Below are positions 1-6,417 of a DNA stretch of 9,677 nucleotides, in pieces. The position numbers and the translations under genes were made by a program. The notes under the pieces are model-generated. The model worked only from the letters and a program-made list of their open reading frames with translations, was not told where the DNA came from and made no database searches. Origin of the DNA: an archaeon (GTDB taxonomy: Archaea > Thermoproteota > Nitrososphaeria > Nitrososphaerales > CADDZS01); assembly GCA_021806865.1 (NCBI GenBank), contig JAKAPU010000101.1:1-9677 (forward strand), read 5' to 3'. Position 1 is the first letter of the stretch, and each line of letters opens with the position of its first letter.

Positions 1-95
1 TCCGATGACTAGAGACTGGAAATCAAACTGAATCTGTCGAGTTTGCGTGCCGAAATGAAAGAATGAGTGTAGCATTGAGAAGAGCAACTTTTGAT
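1..95. other. Window edge downstream of the surface-protein gene
   Basis: 95 nt after the TGA of the minus-strand surface protein. I see no gene start, T-run on the minus strand or strong hairpin; any plus-strand gene ending here would begin outside the window. Confidence 0.3.
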
Positions 96-1517
96 TCATG
101 AAGCCGTCATCACGACAGAGGATGTCGAGCTCGTTCCATCCTCAAACGTCGCAGCAAAGGTTACGTTGTATGAGTGTCCAGTTAGGATCGGCACCGTTGT
201 ATTGCTGGGCGAGGCCTTGTACAGTTCGACATACTGAGCAAGAGTATTGCTAGAGCTCCAGCTAGAATCTGTTATCTCTAAGCTACCGTTGAAAGAAATT
301 TGAAGTTGTGAAAGAGGCACGCTCGCATTGACATAGATCATCGCGGCAAGGTACGGACTAGGATATACGCAATTTTTCGCGCATAGTTCCCAGCCGCTCA
401 CGGTGATGTTGGAAGGGCTCGGTGGTAGTGCCATGACCATTGAAGAAATAGTGTCGACAATTTTGTCTCGGAAAGTAGCGGTGTAGGTTACGACATAGCT
501 ATGCCCGACTACAATTGACAAGTTTGAACTCTTGTTAATTTGTATAGATACCTCGTATGGGAAATTAGAGACATTCTCTTGGTTTAGCTGCTGAGAATAA
601 ATCTGCGATCCATCTATCGATGCAGTCAACTGAGACATCGCGCTACCGACAAGAAGCGACGACCATATCGTCGGAGCAAACTTGTTTGAAGAGCTTGCTC
701 TAACGGAAAGCCATTGAATTGCGATCTTGTCTGCTCCGATACTTGGGGAAGAACTTGAAGTGGTACTTTGTGAAGCCGTAACTGCAAAGTGGAGAACCAC
801 CAAGTTTCCCCACTCGTCGCCCCCAACAACGGTGTAAGTCCCAATCGTGAAAGGATTGTATCCTATAGTGTAACAGTCGCAGTTCGGCAGCGTCACCTGT
901 TTGCAGCAATATCCGGTGATGGGAATACTCTCAGACATTAGTTTTGGAGCATAGCTATACTGTGTGGTAACTGTGGCAGTATTGGACGAAGAAGATGTGA
1001 TGACAGGTTGCGAGAGAATGCCTGCAAGACTGCTATTCGGTTCAAAGATGTAGTAAGCGGCGGGAGCACCTCCAAATGGACAGGGTATAATTGGAAAGAG
1101 AGGAATCGAAGACTTGGCCAGTGATATATTTCTTGAATCATAGTTTCCTTTGAAGATCGCGATTCCGAATGGATAGTTGAACGCACACGTTCCGGCGGTA
1201 AGGTTCCTGATCGGCCAGCTTCCCGTAGCTGAAATGTTGTTTTGGGTTGAACGAATGTTGAAATCAGAAATATTTACCAGAATCGCACTTTCGTTGCCGG
1301 TTGACTCATTCAGTACTACCGTGCTCGTATTGATGGAAAGCGCAAGCCTAACGCCGAGAATTTGATTAGTGCTCACGTTGCTCAAGGCCGAGGGAGGGGT
1401 AACTTTGGAAGTCGATGTACTAAGAGGACCTAGCCAAAGATAGGCACCAAAAATAGATGCAATGACTATGATAGGGATGAAACCAATTGTAGCAACTACC
1501 TTACTAGAGGAGGTCAT
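96..1517 (-). CDS. Membrane-anchored, glycosylation-rich surface protein with tandem Ig-like repeats
   Basis: 473 residues. Role unknown; likely a cell-surface or pseudoperiplasmic protein. The N-terminus has a short polar stretch (MTSSSK) and then one hydrophobic helix at about residues 6-30, acting as uncleaved anchor or signal. The rest is Ser/Thr/Asn-rich with many N-x-S/T sequons, as in exported archaeal glycoproteins. Residues about 50-260 form one domain, with paired cysteines (CC, CDC) near 205-215 and a GTYTVVGGDEWG segment near its end; I recall similar segments in other thaumarchaeal secreted proteins but cannot name the family. Residues about 265-370 and 371-473 are two copies of an Ig-like beta domain, each ending with GHSYxVTxxATFxD. 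Start: an ATG six codons upstream (1535) would lie at or before the transcription start predicted from the TATA box at 1551-1560, so the ATG at 1517 is preferred. No partner gene is adjacent. Confidence 0.8.
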   Translation of the reverse strand: MTSSSKVVATIGFIPIIVIASIFGAYLWLGPLSTSTSKVTPPSALSNVSTNQILGVRLALSINTSTVVLNESTGNESAILVNISDFNIRSTQNNISATGSWPIRNLTAGTCAFNYPFGIAIFKGNYDSRNISLAKSSIPLFPIIPCPFGGAPAAYYIFEPNSSLAGILSQPVITSSSSNTATVTTQYSYAPKLMSESIPITGYCCKQVTLPNCDCYTIGYNPFTIGTYTVVGGDEWGNLVVLHFAVTASQSTTSSSSPSIGADKIAIQWLSVRASSSNKFAPTIWSSLLVGSAMSQLTASIDGSQIYSQQLNQENVSNFPYEVSIQINKSSNLSIVVGHSYVVTYTATFRDKIVDTISSMVMALPPSPSNITVSGWELCAKNCVYPSPYLAAMIYVNASVPLSQLQISFNGSLEITDSSWSSSNTLAQYVELYKASPSNTTVPILTGHSYNVTFAATFEDGTSSTSSVVMTAS

Positions 1518-1550
1518 TACATTTGCGACGTACAATGTGTGGGTTCGATT

Positions 1551-1560
1551 ATTTTATACT
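1551..1560 (-). promoter_or_regulatory. TATA box of the surface-protein gene
   Basis: On the minus strand this reads AGTATAAAAT, a good archaeal TATA box. Its centre is about 38 nt before the ATG at 1517, predicting transcription start near 1529 and a leader of about 12 nt. No Shine-Dalgarno motif is needed or seen. Confidence 0.6.
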
Positions 1561-1613
1561 ACTTACTCATGCAGCTGTTCGGCTAGGCAGAACACTAAGA
1601 GAATGTTTCTTAT

Positions 1614-1650
1614 CAGACAGAATGTCTGCACGAATCTAGTATGGATTCGT
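1614..1650. repeat. Two back-to-back perfect inverted repeats
   Basis: First hairpin: CAGACA-GAA-TGTCTG at 1614-1628 (6-bp arms, 3-nt loop). One base later, ACGAATC-TAGTATG-GATTCGT at 1630-1650 (7-bp arms, 7-nt loop). They lie about 100-130 bp upstream of the surface-protein start. They could be regulator sites or a structured RNA; neither is followed by a T-run on either strand, so they do not look like terminators. Confidence 0.5.
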
Positions 1651-1995
1651 TGTGATTCTTTCACCTAACGAGTCTAAGCCGGCAATTTCAAGAGACAAGA
1701 ATGTGGACTTTGCTAGTGGACAAAACTGCTAGTATCATAACCGATAGACTAGCTTGGAAAAAAACAGAATACTTCTATCTAGCACGGATAGTTTTTCCTG
1801 CGCATGTGTAGAAAATGGACGGGGCCCTTTTAAATAGACACATGAATCGATGGAAACTCCACGAATTCATACACATCTCAAGACGTTCAAAGCTCTCTTC
1901 CTACAGGAATCCATTGTTTCACGATCGGAAGCTGGATTCCCTAGAAACAGTATACCGGAAAAAAGTGGACTACCAACTAAACTTCCAACCAATCT

Positions 1996-2766
1996 TTAGG
2001 CACTTGGAACTCCGATTGGCTGCACGTAGACCGGTCTTTCATTGCTAGCAGCCCCAAGTACCTGGCGCACTCTTTTTTCGTCGAATGCTCCAATGACAAC
2101 AGAGCCTAGATTCAATGCCGCACATTGGAGGTAAATGTTCTGTGCTGCATGCCCCGATTCTTGAAAGACGTACTGCACACCACGCTGTCCGTACCTGACT
2201 GTAGTTCTTTCGAATACAGCGGCTATTACAATAGTTGTAGCAGCACTTCCCACTGCTTCCTGATCCAAAGATGCTGATTGCAGCTCATGTGAATGATCAC
2301 CAACTTTGGTCAACGACAACGTATTGCTAGAGGGCTTGTAATGATGGATTCCAGATTGAAGACCTGTTACGCCGCCTTCCTTCACTACGGCATAAATCTC
2401 CAAAGGATATAGCGCGCCGGCTGAGGGTGCGCTTCTCAGACCATCGTGAGTAACTCCCTGAGCTGCCCCGAGAATCTGAGAGAGCTGAGAAATGCTAATT
2501 GGTTCTGCCGTGTAGCCCCTGATCGATTTTCTGCGAGATATTGCTTCTTCGAGAGACATCGTCCCCTCTTTGGCCGGAGCCGGAATTGAGACTTTTGTCG
2601 ATGTCCTAGCTATTCGAGAGAAGGTCTGATACCCAACAATTCCGCTCACAACGCCCCCAATCAGAGCGGCTATGACAGCAAGTCTTCGGAGAAACCTGCG
2701 CCGAGAAATCTGCGCAGCTGAAGAATCAGATTCTAGTCGAGCAGGATAGCCTGATTCGAATATCAA
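1996..2766 (-). CDS. SagB-type nitroreductase-fold dehydrogenase with Tat signal
   Basis: Flavin (FMN)-dependent oxidoreductase of the nitroreductase superfamily, SagB/ThcOx-like branch; 256 residues from the chosen TTG. Residues 21-27 (SRRRFLR) match the twin-arginine consensus and are followed by a hydrophobic stretch at about 29-45, so the folded, flavin-loaded enzyme is probably exported or anchored outside the membrane. The catalytic domain starts near residue 70: RRKSIRGY (78-85, phosphate/FMN contacts in the family), SAPSAGALYPLE (112-123, the SagB-type signature), ESGHAAQNIYLQ (203-214) and VVIGAFDE (223-230). SagB proteins oxidise azolines in peptide natural products when paired with YcaO; no YcaO or precursor gene is nearby, so the substrate is unknown. 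Start: no ATG lies upstream of the signal. TTG 2766 fits a TATA box about 38 nt before it; TTG 2853 is an alternative that would place that TATA box inside the gene. Confidence 0.85.
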   Translation of the reverse strand: MIFESGYPARLESDSSAAQISRRRFLRRLAVIAALIGGVVSGIVGYQTFSRIARTSTKVSIPAPAKEGTMSLEEAISRRKSIRGYTAEPISISQLSQILGAAQGVTHDGLRSAPSAGALYPLEIYAVVKEGGVTGLQSGIHHYKPSSNTLSLTKVGDHSHELQSASLDQEAVGSAATTIVIAAVFERTTVRYGQRGVQYVFQESGHAAQNIYLQCAALNLGSVVIGAFDEKRVRQVLGAASNERPVYVQPIGVPSA

Positions 2767-2799
2767 CGCTCCTTCAACTACTTTCCAGATGTGTCCGTT

Positions 2800-2808
2800 G
2801 TATTTAAT
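2800..2808 (-). promoter_or_regulatory. TATA box of the nitroreductase gene
   Basis: The minus strand reads ATTAAATAC. Its centre at about 2804 is 38 nt before the TTG at 2766, the same spacing as for the surface-protein gene. The predicted transcript would start near 2778, after the alternative TTG at 2853, which favours the shorter protein. Confidence 0.5.
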
Positions 2809-3109
2809 GCAGGAAGATGTTTGCCAAATTTGAGAATGATAGGAACAAATCAATACGCTTGCCGCTTAAAGTCAAAGTGATTTCATCTGTGTGTAAACAC
2901 GTCCTTTGTTTCTGAAAGGAAACTAGTACGAAACTGAGGCTTCGGCAATGAAACTCGTCAGCAGATTTGTTCGTAGATGGATATTCAATCTAGGTTAGAA
3001 TTATCTCGCATTTGCGAACTGACGACTTCGTTCAAGGATGTCTGACTCAGCTGGGCAAAGTCTGCAGTAACATAAGGGAGTAAACTACTCGAATGCTGAT
3101 GGGCGATTC

Positions 3110-3697
3110 TCACATTTCTATATGCATCGTCCGCTCGACATCTTTGTCCTCAACCTTTTCAGGTTCAAGGATCACGCTTTCCTTGGGACCAGCCAGTATT
3201 GCCGTAGAATGGGCCCTGAGCATTGGCATCAGCATCTCGAGATGGCCCGACCTGGTCATGTCGAAGACATTGTACGCGCAGATTCCCTCAGCAGGAAAGC
3301 CGAACTTTCTATGCAAGGTATACTCATATTTCATTAGTTCCTTCATCTTGTTCTCTCGGAAGAAACATGACATTTCTGCTGCGGCGCGCAACCCTTCCAA
3401 GCCCATCCTTTTGTATTTCTTGGAGAGTTCGGAGAATGAGTTCATGATTTCGGGAATGTTTACCTCGCCATTCACGATGTAGAGCTCGTTGCACCTATCG
3501 ATTGCAAGCATGTCTTTTGCTCTAAGCTCGTCGGTATCCAGTCCGAACTTTTTCATCTCGTCTTGGACGTGTTGCGGACTTTCCTCGGAACAGACATACG
3601 CCAGTCCTTGACGGCCTGCTCCATACTCCAGGTGGCTGAATAGCACTTCGTATTTGCTCTCGGGGACGCAGTAAAATAACACTGCGTGAGTGCCCAT
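3110..3697 (-). CDS. MEDS-domain (DcmR-type sensory domain) protein
   Basis: 195 residues covering a single MEDS domain, the sensory domain named after methanogens/methylotrophs and the DcmR regulator; its ligand is not known. Recognisable pieces are GTHAVLFYC at the N-terminus, the LAYVCSEES strand at 32-40, GLEGLRAAAEMSCFF at 99-113, KYEYTLHR at 123-130 and GICAYNV at 138-144, with a histidine at 163 in the last conserved block. There is no DNA-binding, kinase or other output domain, so it probably acts through a partner; stand-alone MEDS genes are known in archaea. The ATG at 3697 is the only standard start, but it falls directly at the first conserved residues. The in-frame codons upstream to about 3739 also look coding (see findings), so the N-terminus may be longer. 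Neighbours are unrelated; the beta-CASP gene is divergent. Confidence 0.85.
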   Translation of the reverse strand: MGTHAVLFYCVPESKYEVLFSHLEYGAGRQGLAYVCSEESPQHVQDEMKKFGLDTDELRAKDMLAIDRCNELYIVNGEVNIPEIMNSFSELSKKYKRMGLEGLRAAAEMSCFFRENKMKELMKYEYTLHRKFGFPAEGICAYNVFDMTRSGHLEMLMPMLRAHSTAILAGPKESVILEPEKVEDKDVERTMHIEM

Positions 3698-3773
3698 TCT
3701 GAATTCAGATAGAAAATCCGCGACTTGCTTGGTTAGAATGGGAAAACGCCTGCAATTTGTGCTTTTGCAGCTA

Positions 3774-3782
3774 CTATTTTAG
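3774..3782 (-). promoter_or_regulatory. Candidate TATA box of the MEDS gene
   Basis: The minus strand reads CTAAAATAG, centre about 3778, predicting transcription start near 3752. That gives a leader of about 55 nt to the ATG at 3697, longer than for neighbouring genes, or about 12 nt to an ATT codon at 3739. Confidence 0.4.
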
Positions 3783-3934
3783 TGATTGGCACAATCAGCC
3801 GAAGGTTGCGAAGAACAATACCTATCGAAAGCAAGACCATAGACCGAATAATTCGACTCGTAACAAATGGAGATTTGTCCAAGCATCAAGAAGGGGCAAG
3901 TCGGCTCCGGAGGAGGCGATATTGTGGGGCACTT

Positions 3935-3950
3935 CATTACTCGAGTAATG
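3935..3950. repeat. Perfect 16-bp palindrome (operator-like)
   Basis: CATTACTCGAGTAATG is an uninterrupted two-fold symmetric site between divergent genes, about 110 bp before the beta-CASP TATA box and about 155 bp before the MEDS TATA box. The size suits a dimeric transcription factor. With no spacer it is a poor hairpin former. The function is inferred. Confidence 0.5.
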
Positions 3951-4058
3951 CCAATCTGGAAATCCAAGACTACAATTCCACTGAGACGTCATGCAAAAAC
4001 TTTGGATCATGGTAGATGTTTTTCTTGGTACTGGTAGATGAGCGACCTTTTGTGAAAG

Positions 4059-4068
4059 CATATATTAT
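4059..4068 (+). promoter_or_regulatory. TATA box of the beta-CASP gene
   Basis: CATATATTAT, centre about 4064. Transcription start is expected about 4090, so the TTG at 4091 would be the first or nearly first codon of a leaderless mRNA. Confidence 0.5.
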
Positions 4069-4090
4069 CTGTGAATGCGGTGAAGAGTGC

Positions 4091-5509
4091 TTGCCCAGTT
4101 CTTCCTCTATCACGCTACTTGGTGGACTGAACGAGATCGGAGGAAACAAAATTCTCATTGAGGATAGGGGAACAAGAATCTTTCTTGACTTTGGAAAGAG
4201 CTACGCCGCAAGGGCTGCCTACTATGACTGGATGTCCTCTCCTCGGACAGTTAATGGAATCGGAGATTTTCTCGCGCTTGGAATACTCCCAGAGTTGAGT
4301 GGGATATATCGCGAAGATCTCTTAAGACAAGCCGGTCGACGCACAAAGGAAGACCGTTCAGCCGATGCGGTCGTCTTGAGCCACGCGCACTCTGATCACG
4401 CTGATTACATTTCCTTCCTGCGCGAAGACATTCCGCTGTGGATGGGTGAAACTTGCAAGGACATTATAGAATCACTGGAGGCCCAGAAGGATGCGAGGCT
4501 AGAGTTTGAGATCACAAAATTCAAAGATCGCTCCGACCCAAAAAGGAAAAGTGAGATCCGGCGCAAGATATACACTTTCACCACGCAATCTGGCAAGTTC
4601 AACATCGACTCGATAGAAATCGAACCTATACACGTAGATCACTCGGTGCCTGGCTGCTACGGCTTCATAATCAGGACGAGCAATTCAACAATCGTCTACT
4701 CTGGTGATTTGAGGATGCATGGAAACAGGGGAGACATGACAAGAGAGTTTGTAGAACGAGCAAAGAAAGCCAAGCCTGACCTCATGCTCTGCGAGGGAAC
4801 TAGGATCAACGAACCAGCCACTATGAGCGAAAGAGATGTCCACGATGCATGCCTCGGGCACATCAAAGAAACAAAGGGTGGTTTTGTTTTTGCTCATTAC
4901 TCATACAAGGATATTGACCGATTCACTTCGTTCCACCGAATAGCAAAAGAAACCGATAGAAAACTGGTGATCACTCCGACCGTCGCAAGATACCTCGAAG
5001 CCCTATCAAAGAGGGACACTTCACTGAAGATCCCGAAGCTCGACGACCCAAACATCGTGATATACAAACCGCGCGAGAAGACTGGATCATACTCTGACTC
5101 GGACTATGACAAGCTAGACCGACCTTACTACAATCGCGAAAACGCATGGACAGCAGAGAAGATCAAAAAGCACGAGTCTCAGGTCATCATGGCTATCGGT
5201 TCGTACGAAATCAGCGAGCTCATAGACATCAGGCCGAGTCGCGGAATCTACCTCCACTCCACCAGCGAGCCTTTCAACGAGGAGGGTGAGATCGACGAAG
5301 CGAGGATGCGCAACTGGCTGCGGAGGTTTGAGCTCACCAGAGTGTTCGCACACTGCTCCGGACACGCGTCCGGCGCTGACATCGACTATATCATCAACGA
5401 GATCGCGCCAGAGACACTCGTTCCCATACACACGATATACCCGAACATGTTCAGGTTGCGGAGCGGAAAGGTCGAGCTAGCGGAGCCAAATAAGCCGCTC
5501 GCCGTCTAG
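4091..5509 (+). CDS. Beta-CASP metallo-beta-lactamase protein, RNase J-like
   Basis: 472 residues; cytoplasmic two-metal hydrolase of the metallo-beta-lactamase/beta-CASP superfamily, whose members cut or degrade RNA (RNase J, CPSF-like). It opens with LLGGLNEIGGNK (9-20), as in RNase J-type proteins, then LDFGKS at 32-37. HAHSDH at 98-103 is the metal-binding HxHxDH motif. H181/H184 (IHVDHS), D206 (YSGDLR), E235 (CEGTR, beta-CASP motif A), H425 (SGHASG, motif B) and H447 (PIHT, motif C) complete the expected metal and catalytic set, so it should be active. There is an insertion of about 55 residues between the first strand block and the HxHxDH motif. It is shorter than bacterial RNase J (about 550) and lacks KH domains of archaeal CPSF1. 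The RNase role is inferred by family. Start: an in-frame ATG at 4016 would put the TATA box inside the gene and add residues before the conserved start, so TTG 4091 is preferred but not certain. Confidence 0.85.
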   Translation: MPSSSSITLLGGLNEIGGNKILIEDRGTRIFLDFGKSYAARAAYYDWMSSPRTVNGIGDFLALGILPELSGIYREDLLRQAGRRTKEDRSADAVVLSHAHSDHADYISFLREDIPLWMGETCKDIIESLEAQKDARLEFEITKFKDRSDPKRKSEIRRKIYTFTTQSGKFNIDSIEIEPIHVDHSVPGCYGFIIRTSNSTIVYSGDLRMHGNRGDMTREFVERAKKAKPDLMLCEGTRINEPATMSERDVHDACLGHIKETKGGFVFAHYSYKDIDRFTSFHRIAKETDRKLVITPTVARYLEALSKRDTSLKIPKLDDPNIVIYKPREKTGSYSDSDYDKLDRPYYNRENAWTAEKIKKHESQVIMAIGSYEISELIDIRPSRGIYLHSTSEPFNEEGEIDEARMRNWLRRFELTRVFAHCSGHASGADIDYIINEIAPETLVPIHTIYPNMFRLRSGKVELAEPNKPLAV

Positions 5510-5823
5510 TTCTTTTTGTAAAACAGCGAGTTGATCAGAGTGTCGTCCACGACTTCCTGGATCAGAACATTTATCCTTGAACGGTCTGCATGAGCAACCG
5601 GGATAAACTCATCCTTTTCTGCATCCCAGGCGTAGTACGAAGACTTTGGCATGTCCCGGGTGAAAAACACCATCACCGAGTCGCCGACCGGCGTGAAGGT
5701 GTACGTGTACTCCCTATACCTTATTAGAGAAATGACCTGCTGGCCAGGCATTGTCTTTGTTATCACAAAAGAAAAGAGGTCTTTTAGACTGCGAAACTCA
5801 ATCCAATTGGCGCCTTCTTGCAT
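5506..5823 (-). CDS. Small conserved-looking hypothetical protein
   Basis: 105 residues; family not recognised. It begins MQEGANWIEF and has alternating hydrophobic segments suggesting a compact alpha/beta protein (FSFVITKTMPGQQVISLI, then YTFTPVGDSVMVFFTRD), followed by an acidic AWDAEKDEF stretch and a C-terminal helix. There is no signal peptide, membrane segment or Cys/His cluster. The ATG at 5823 sits 38 nt after the centre of a TTTAAA box (5859-5864), which supports both the gene and its start. It converges on the beta-CASP gene, and the two stop codons share the palindrome CTAG at 5506-5509. The two genes are transcribed separately, so a shared function is not implied. Confidence 0.7.
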   Translation of the reverse strand: MQEGANWIEFRSLKDLFSFVITKTMPGQQVISLIRYREYTYTFTPVGDSVMVFFTRDMPKSSYYAWDAEKDEFIPVAHADRSRINVLIQEVVDDTLINSLFYKKN

Positions 5824-5855
5824 TTTGACACCTGCAAACGCCTTTTTCGCTCTCT

Positions 5856-5865
5856 CGCTTTAAAC
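5856..5865 (-). promoter_or_regulatory. TATA box of the small hypothetical gene (5506-5823)
   Basis: The minus strand reads GTTTAAAGCG. The TTTAAA core is centred about 38 nt before the ATG at 5823, predicting a leader of about 12 nt. Confidence 0.55.
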
Positions 5866-5950
5866 TTTGGTGCAACTCGTGACTCACAATTCAAAGGAAA
5901 TCAGGGTTTAAGGCAGGAATTTGGCTGGCGGGTACGCGCGAGATTGTAAG

Positions 5951-5960
5951 GATATATACT
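5951..5960 (+). promoter_or_regulatory. Strong TATA box, probably for the zinc-knuckle gene
   Basis: GATATATACT is a strong TATA match; transcription start is expected near 5982. This leaves an unusually long leader of about 68 nt before the ATG at 6050. A second TATA-like TTATAAGC at 6029-6036 is too close to that ATG (centre 18 nt before it) to serve it normally. Confidence 0.5.
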
Positions 5961-6049
5961 GAGTCTTATCAGCTAAAGGAGCTTGGTAGACGAATAAACG
6001 CTATGACGCTTTGCAATGCATCGGAAACTTATAAGCAGGTCTTTCAGGC

Positions 6050-6325
6050 ATGGGGAACACAGTCTTGAAAAAGACAGAAACAATCACTAAACCAGCTCCG
6101 GTCAAGGGTGCGACAGAGGAGAAAAAACCCGTGCTGCTCGGTCAAACCAGAAGCATAAAGATCGTTGATCTTCAGGTTAGGAAGCGCAGAAGGAACCCGG
6201 CAAACTGCAAGTATTGCAATCTGCCTATCGAGTCCCGATACGCCCTTTCCAAGGGATCAAGGACCGGGGCGCGCTACTATCACATAGAGTGCGCGATTAG
6301 AGTAGGGTTCGACATAACTGTTTAG
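6050..6325 (+). CDS. Small zinc-knuckle protein (CxxC...HxxC)
   Basis: 91 residues. The N-terminal half is a lysine/proline-rich, probably disordered tail (1-35) followed by a basic KRRR cluster at 45-48. The C-terminal half holds C53-x2-C56 and H78-x2-C81, a C2HC set suited to one zinc ion, with SKGSRTGARYYHIECA around the second pair. The arrangement recalls half of a LIM or treble-clef-type finger. Basic charge plus zinc site suggests binding of nucleic acid or the ribosome, but no partner is visible and the family name is not known to me. It is probably a single-gene unit: promoter at 5951-5960, hairpin/T-run directly after the stop. The start ATG GGG is the only ATG before the conserved part. 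Confidence 0.75.
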   Translation: MGNTVLKKTETITKPAPVKGATEEKKPVLLGQTRSIKIVDLQVRKRRRNPANCKYCNLPIESRYALSKGSRTGARYYHIECAIRVGFDITV

Positions 6326-6330
6326 ATATT

Positions 6331-6355
6331 TCGAGAAATTCTCGATTTTATCTCT
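6331..6355 (+). terminator. Hairpin and T-rich tail after the zinc-knuckle gene
   Basis: TCGAG-AAATT-CTCGA at 6331-6345 forms a 5-bp stem (also readable as a near-perfect palindrome) followed by TTTTATCTCT. It starts five bases after the stop codon at 6325. Archaeal termination needs mainly the T-run, so the stem may be accessory. Confidence 0.45.
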
Positions 6356-6417
6356 ATCAGAACGGCCCAATTTCGACTCCTCTAGTCATAGAACATAGTG
6401 ACCTAATCGAAGACAGA

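Larger units (their letters stand above)
1518..1995. other. Intergenic region with hairpins and an orphan TATA-like site
   Basis: 478 nt with no convincing gene. Besides the TATA box of the surface protein it holds two adjacent perfect inverted repeats (1614-1650), a TGCTAGT heptamer repeated 16 nt apart (1711 and 1727) with an inverted ACTAGC at 1748-1753, and a GGAAAAA...TTTTTCC pair of arms (1756-1762 and 1792-1798). A TATA-like TTTTAAATA at 1828-1836 on the plus strand has no clear gene behind it: the ORF that follows runs antisense into the 3' end of the nitroreductase gene and looks like no protein I know. Confidence 0.5.
3698..4090. other. Divergent intergenic region, MEDS / beta-CASP genes
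   Basis: 393 nt with promoters at both ends (3774-3782 minus, 4059-4068 plus). The middle has an 11-nt palindrome CGAATAATTCG (3845-3855), an 8-nt palindrome CTCCGGAG (3906-3913) and a perfect 16-bp palindrome at 3935-3950. ORFs here on both strands are short and basic or low in recognisable content. One with a ribosome-site-like GGAGG before a GTG at 3924 encodes only 37 residues. I see no RNA gene. Confidence 0.5.

Noticed and set aside
1533..1550. GGGTTCGATTA resembling a tRNA T-loop
   Set aside because: No acceptor stem, anticodon arm or D-loop can be formed around it; it sits between a TATA box and a start codon.
1756..1798. GGAAAAA...TTTTTCC arms as a possible terminator or IS end
   Set aside because: The loop is 29 nt, pairing is A/T only apart from two G-C pairs, and no transposase or target duplication is present.
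1815..2048. 77-codon plus-strand ORF starting MDGALLNRHM
   Set aside because: It overlaps the nitroreductase 3' end, shows no recognisable domain, and its first ATG lies before the transcript start predicted from the TATA-like box at 1828-1836.
3924..4037. 37-codon ORF at GTG 3924 with GGAGG seven bases before it
   Set aside because: Short, no known similarity, contains the 16-bp palindrome and runs into the leader region of the beta-CASP gene; chance ribosome-site match is likely.
3782..4061. Overlapping ORFs of 77-79 codons on both strands in the divergent intergenic region
   Set aside because: Composition is unlike a folded protein, no supported starts, and they span promoters and palindromes.
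5114..5431. 105-codon minus-strand ORF inside the beta-CASP gene
   Set aside because: Fully antisense to well-conserved motifs of the beta-CASP protein; a shadow of GC-rich codons.
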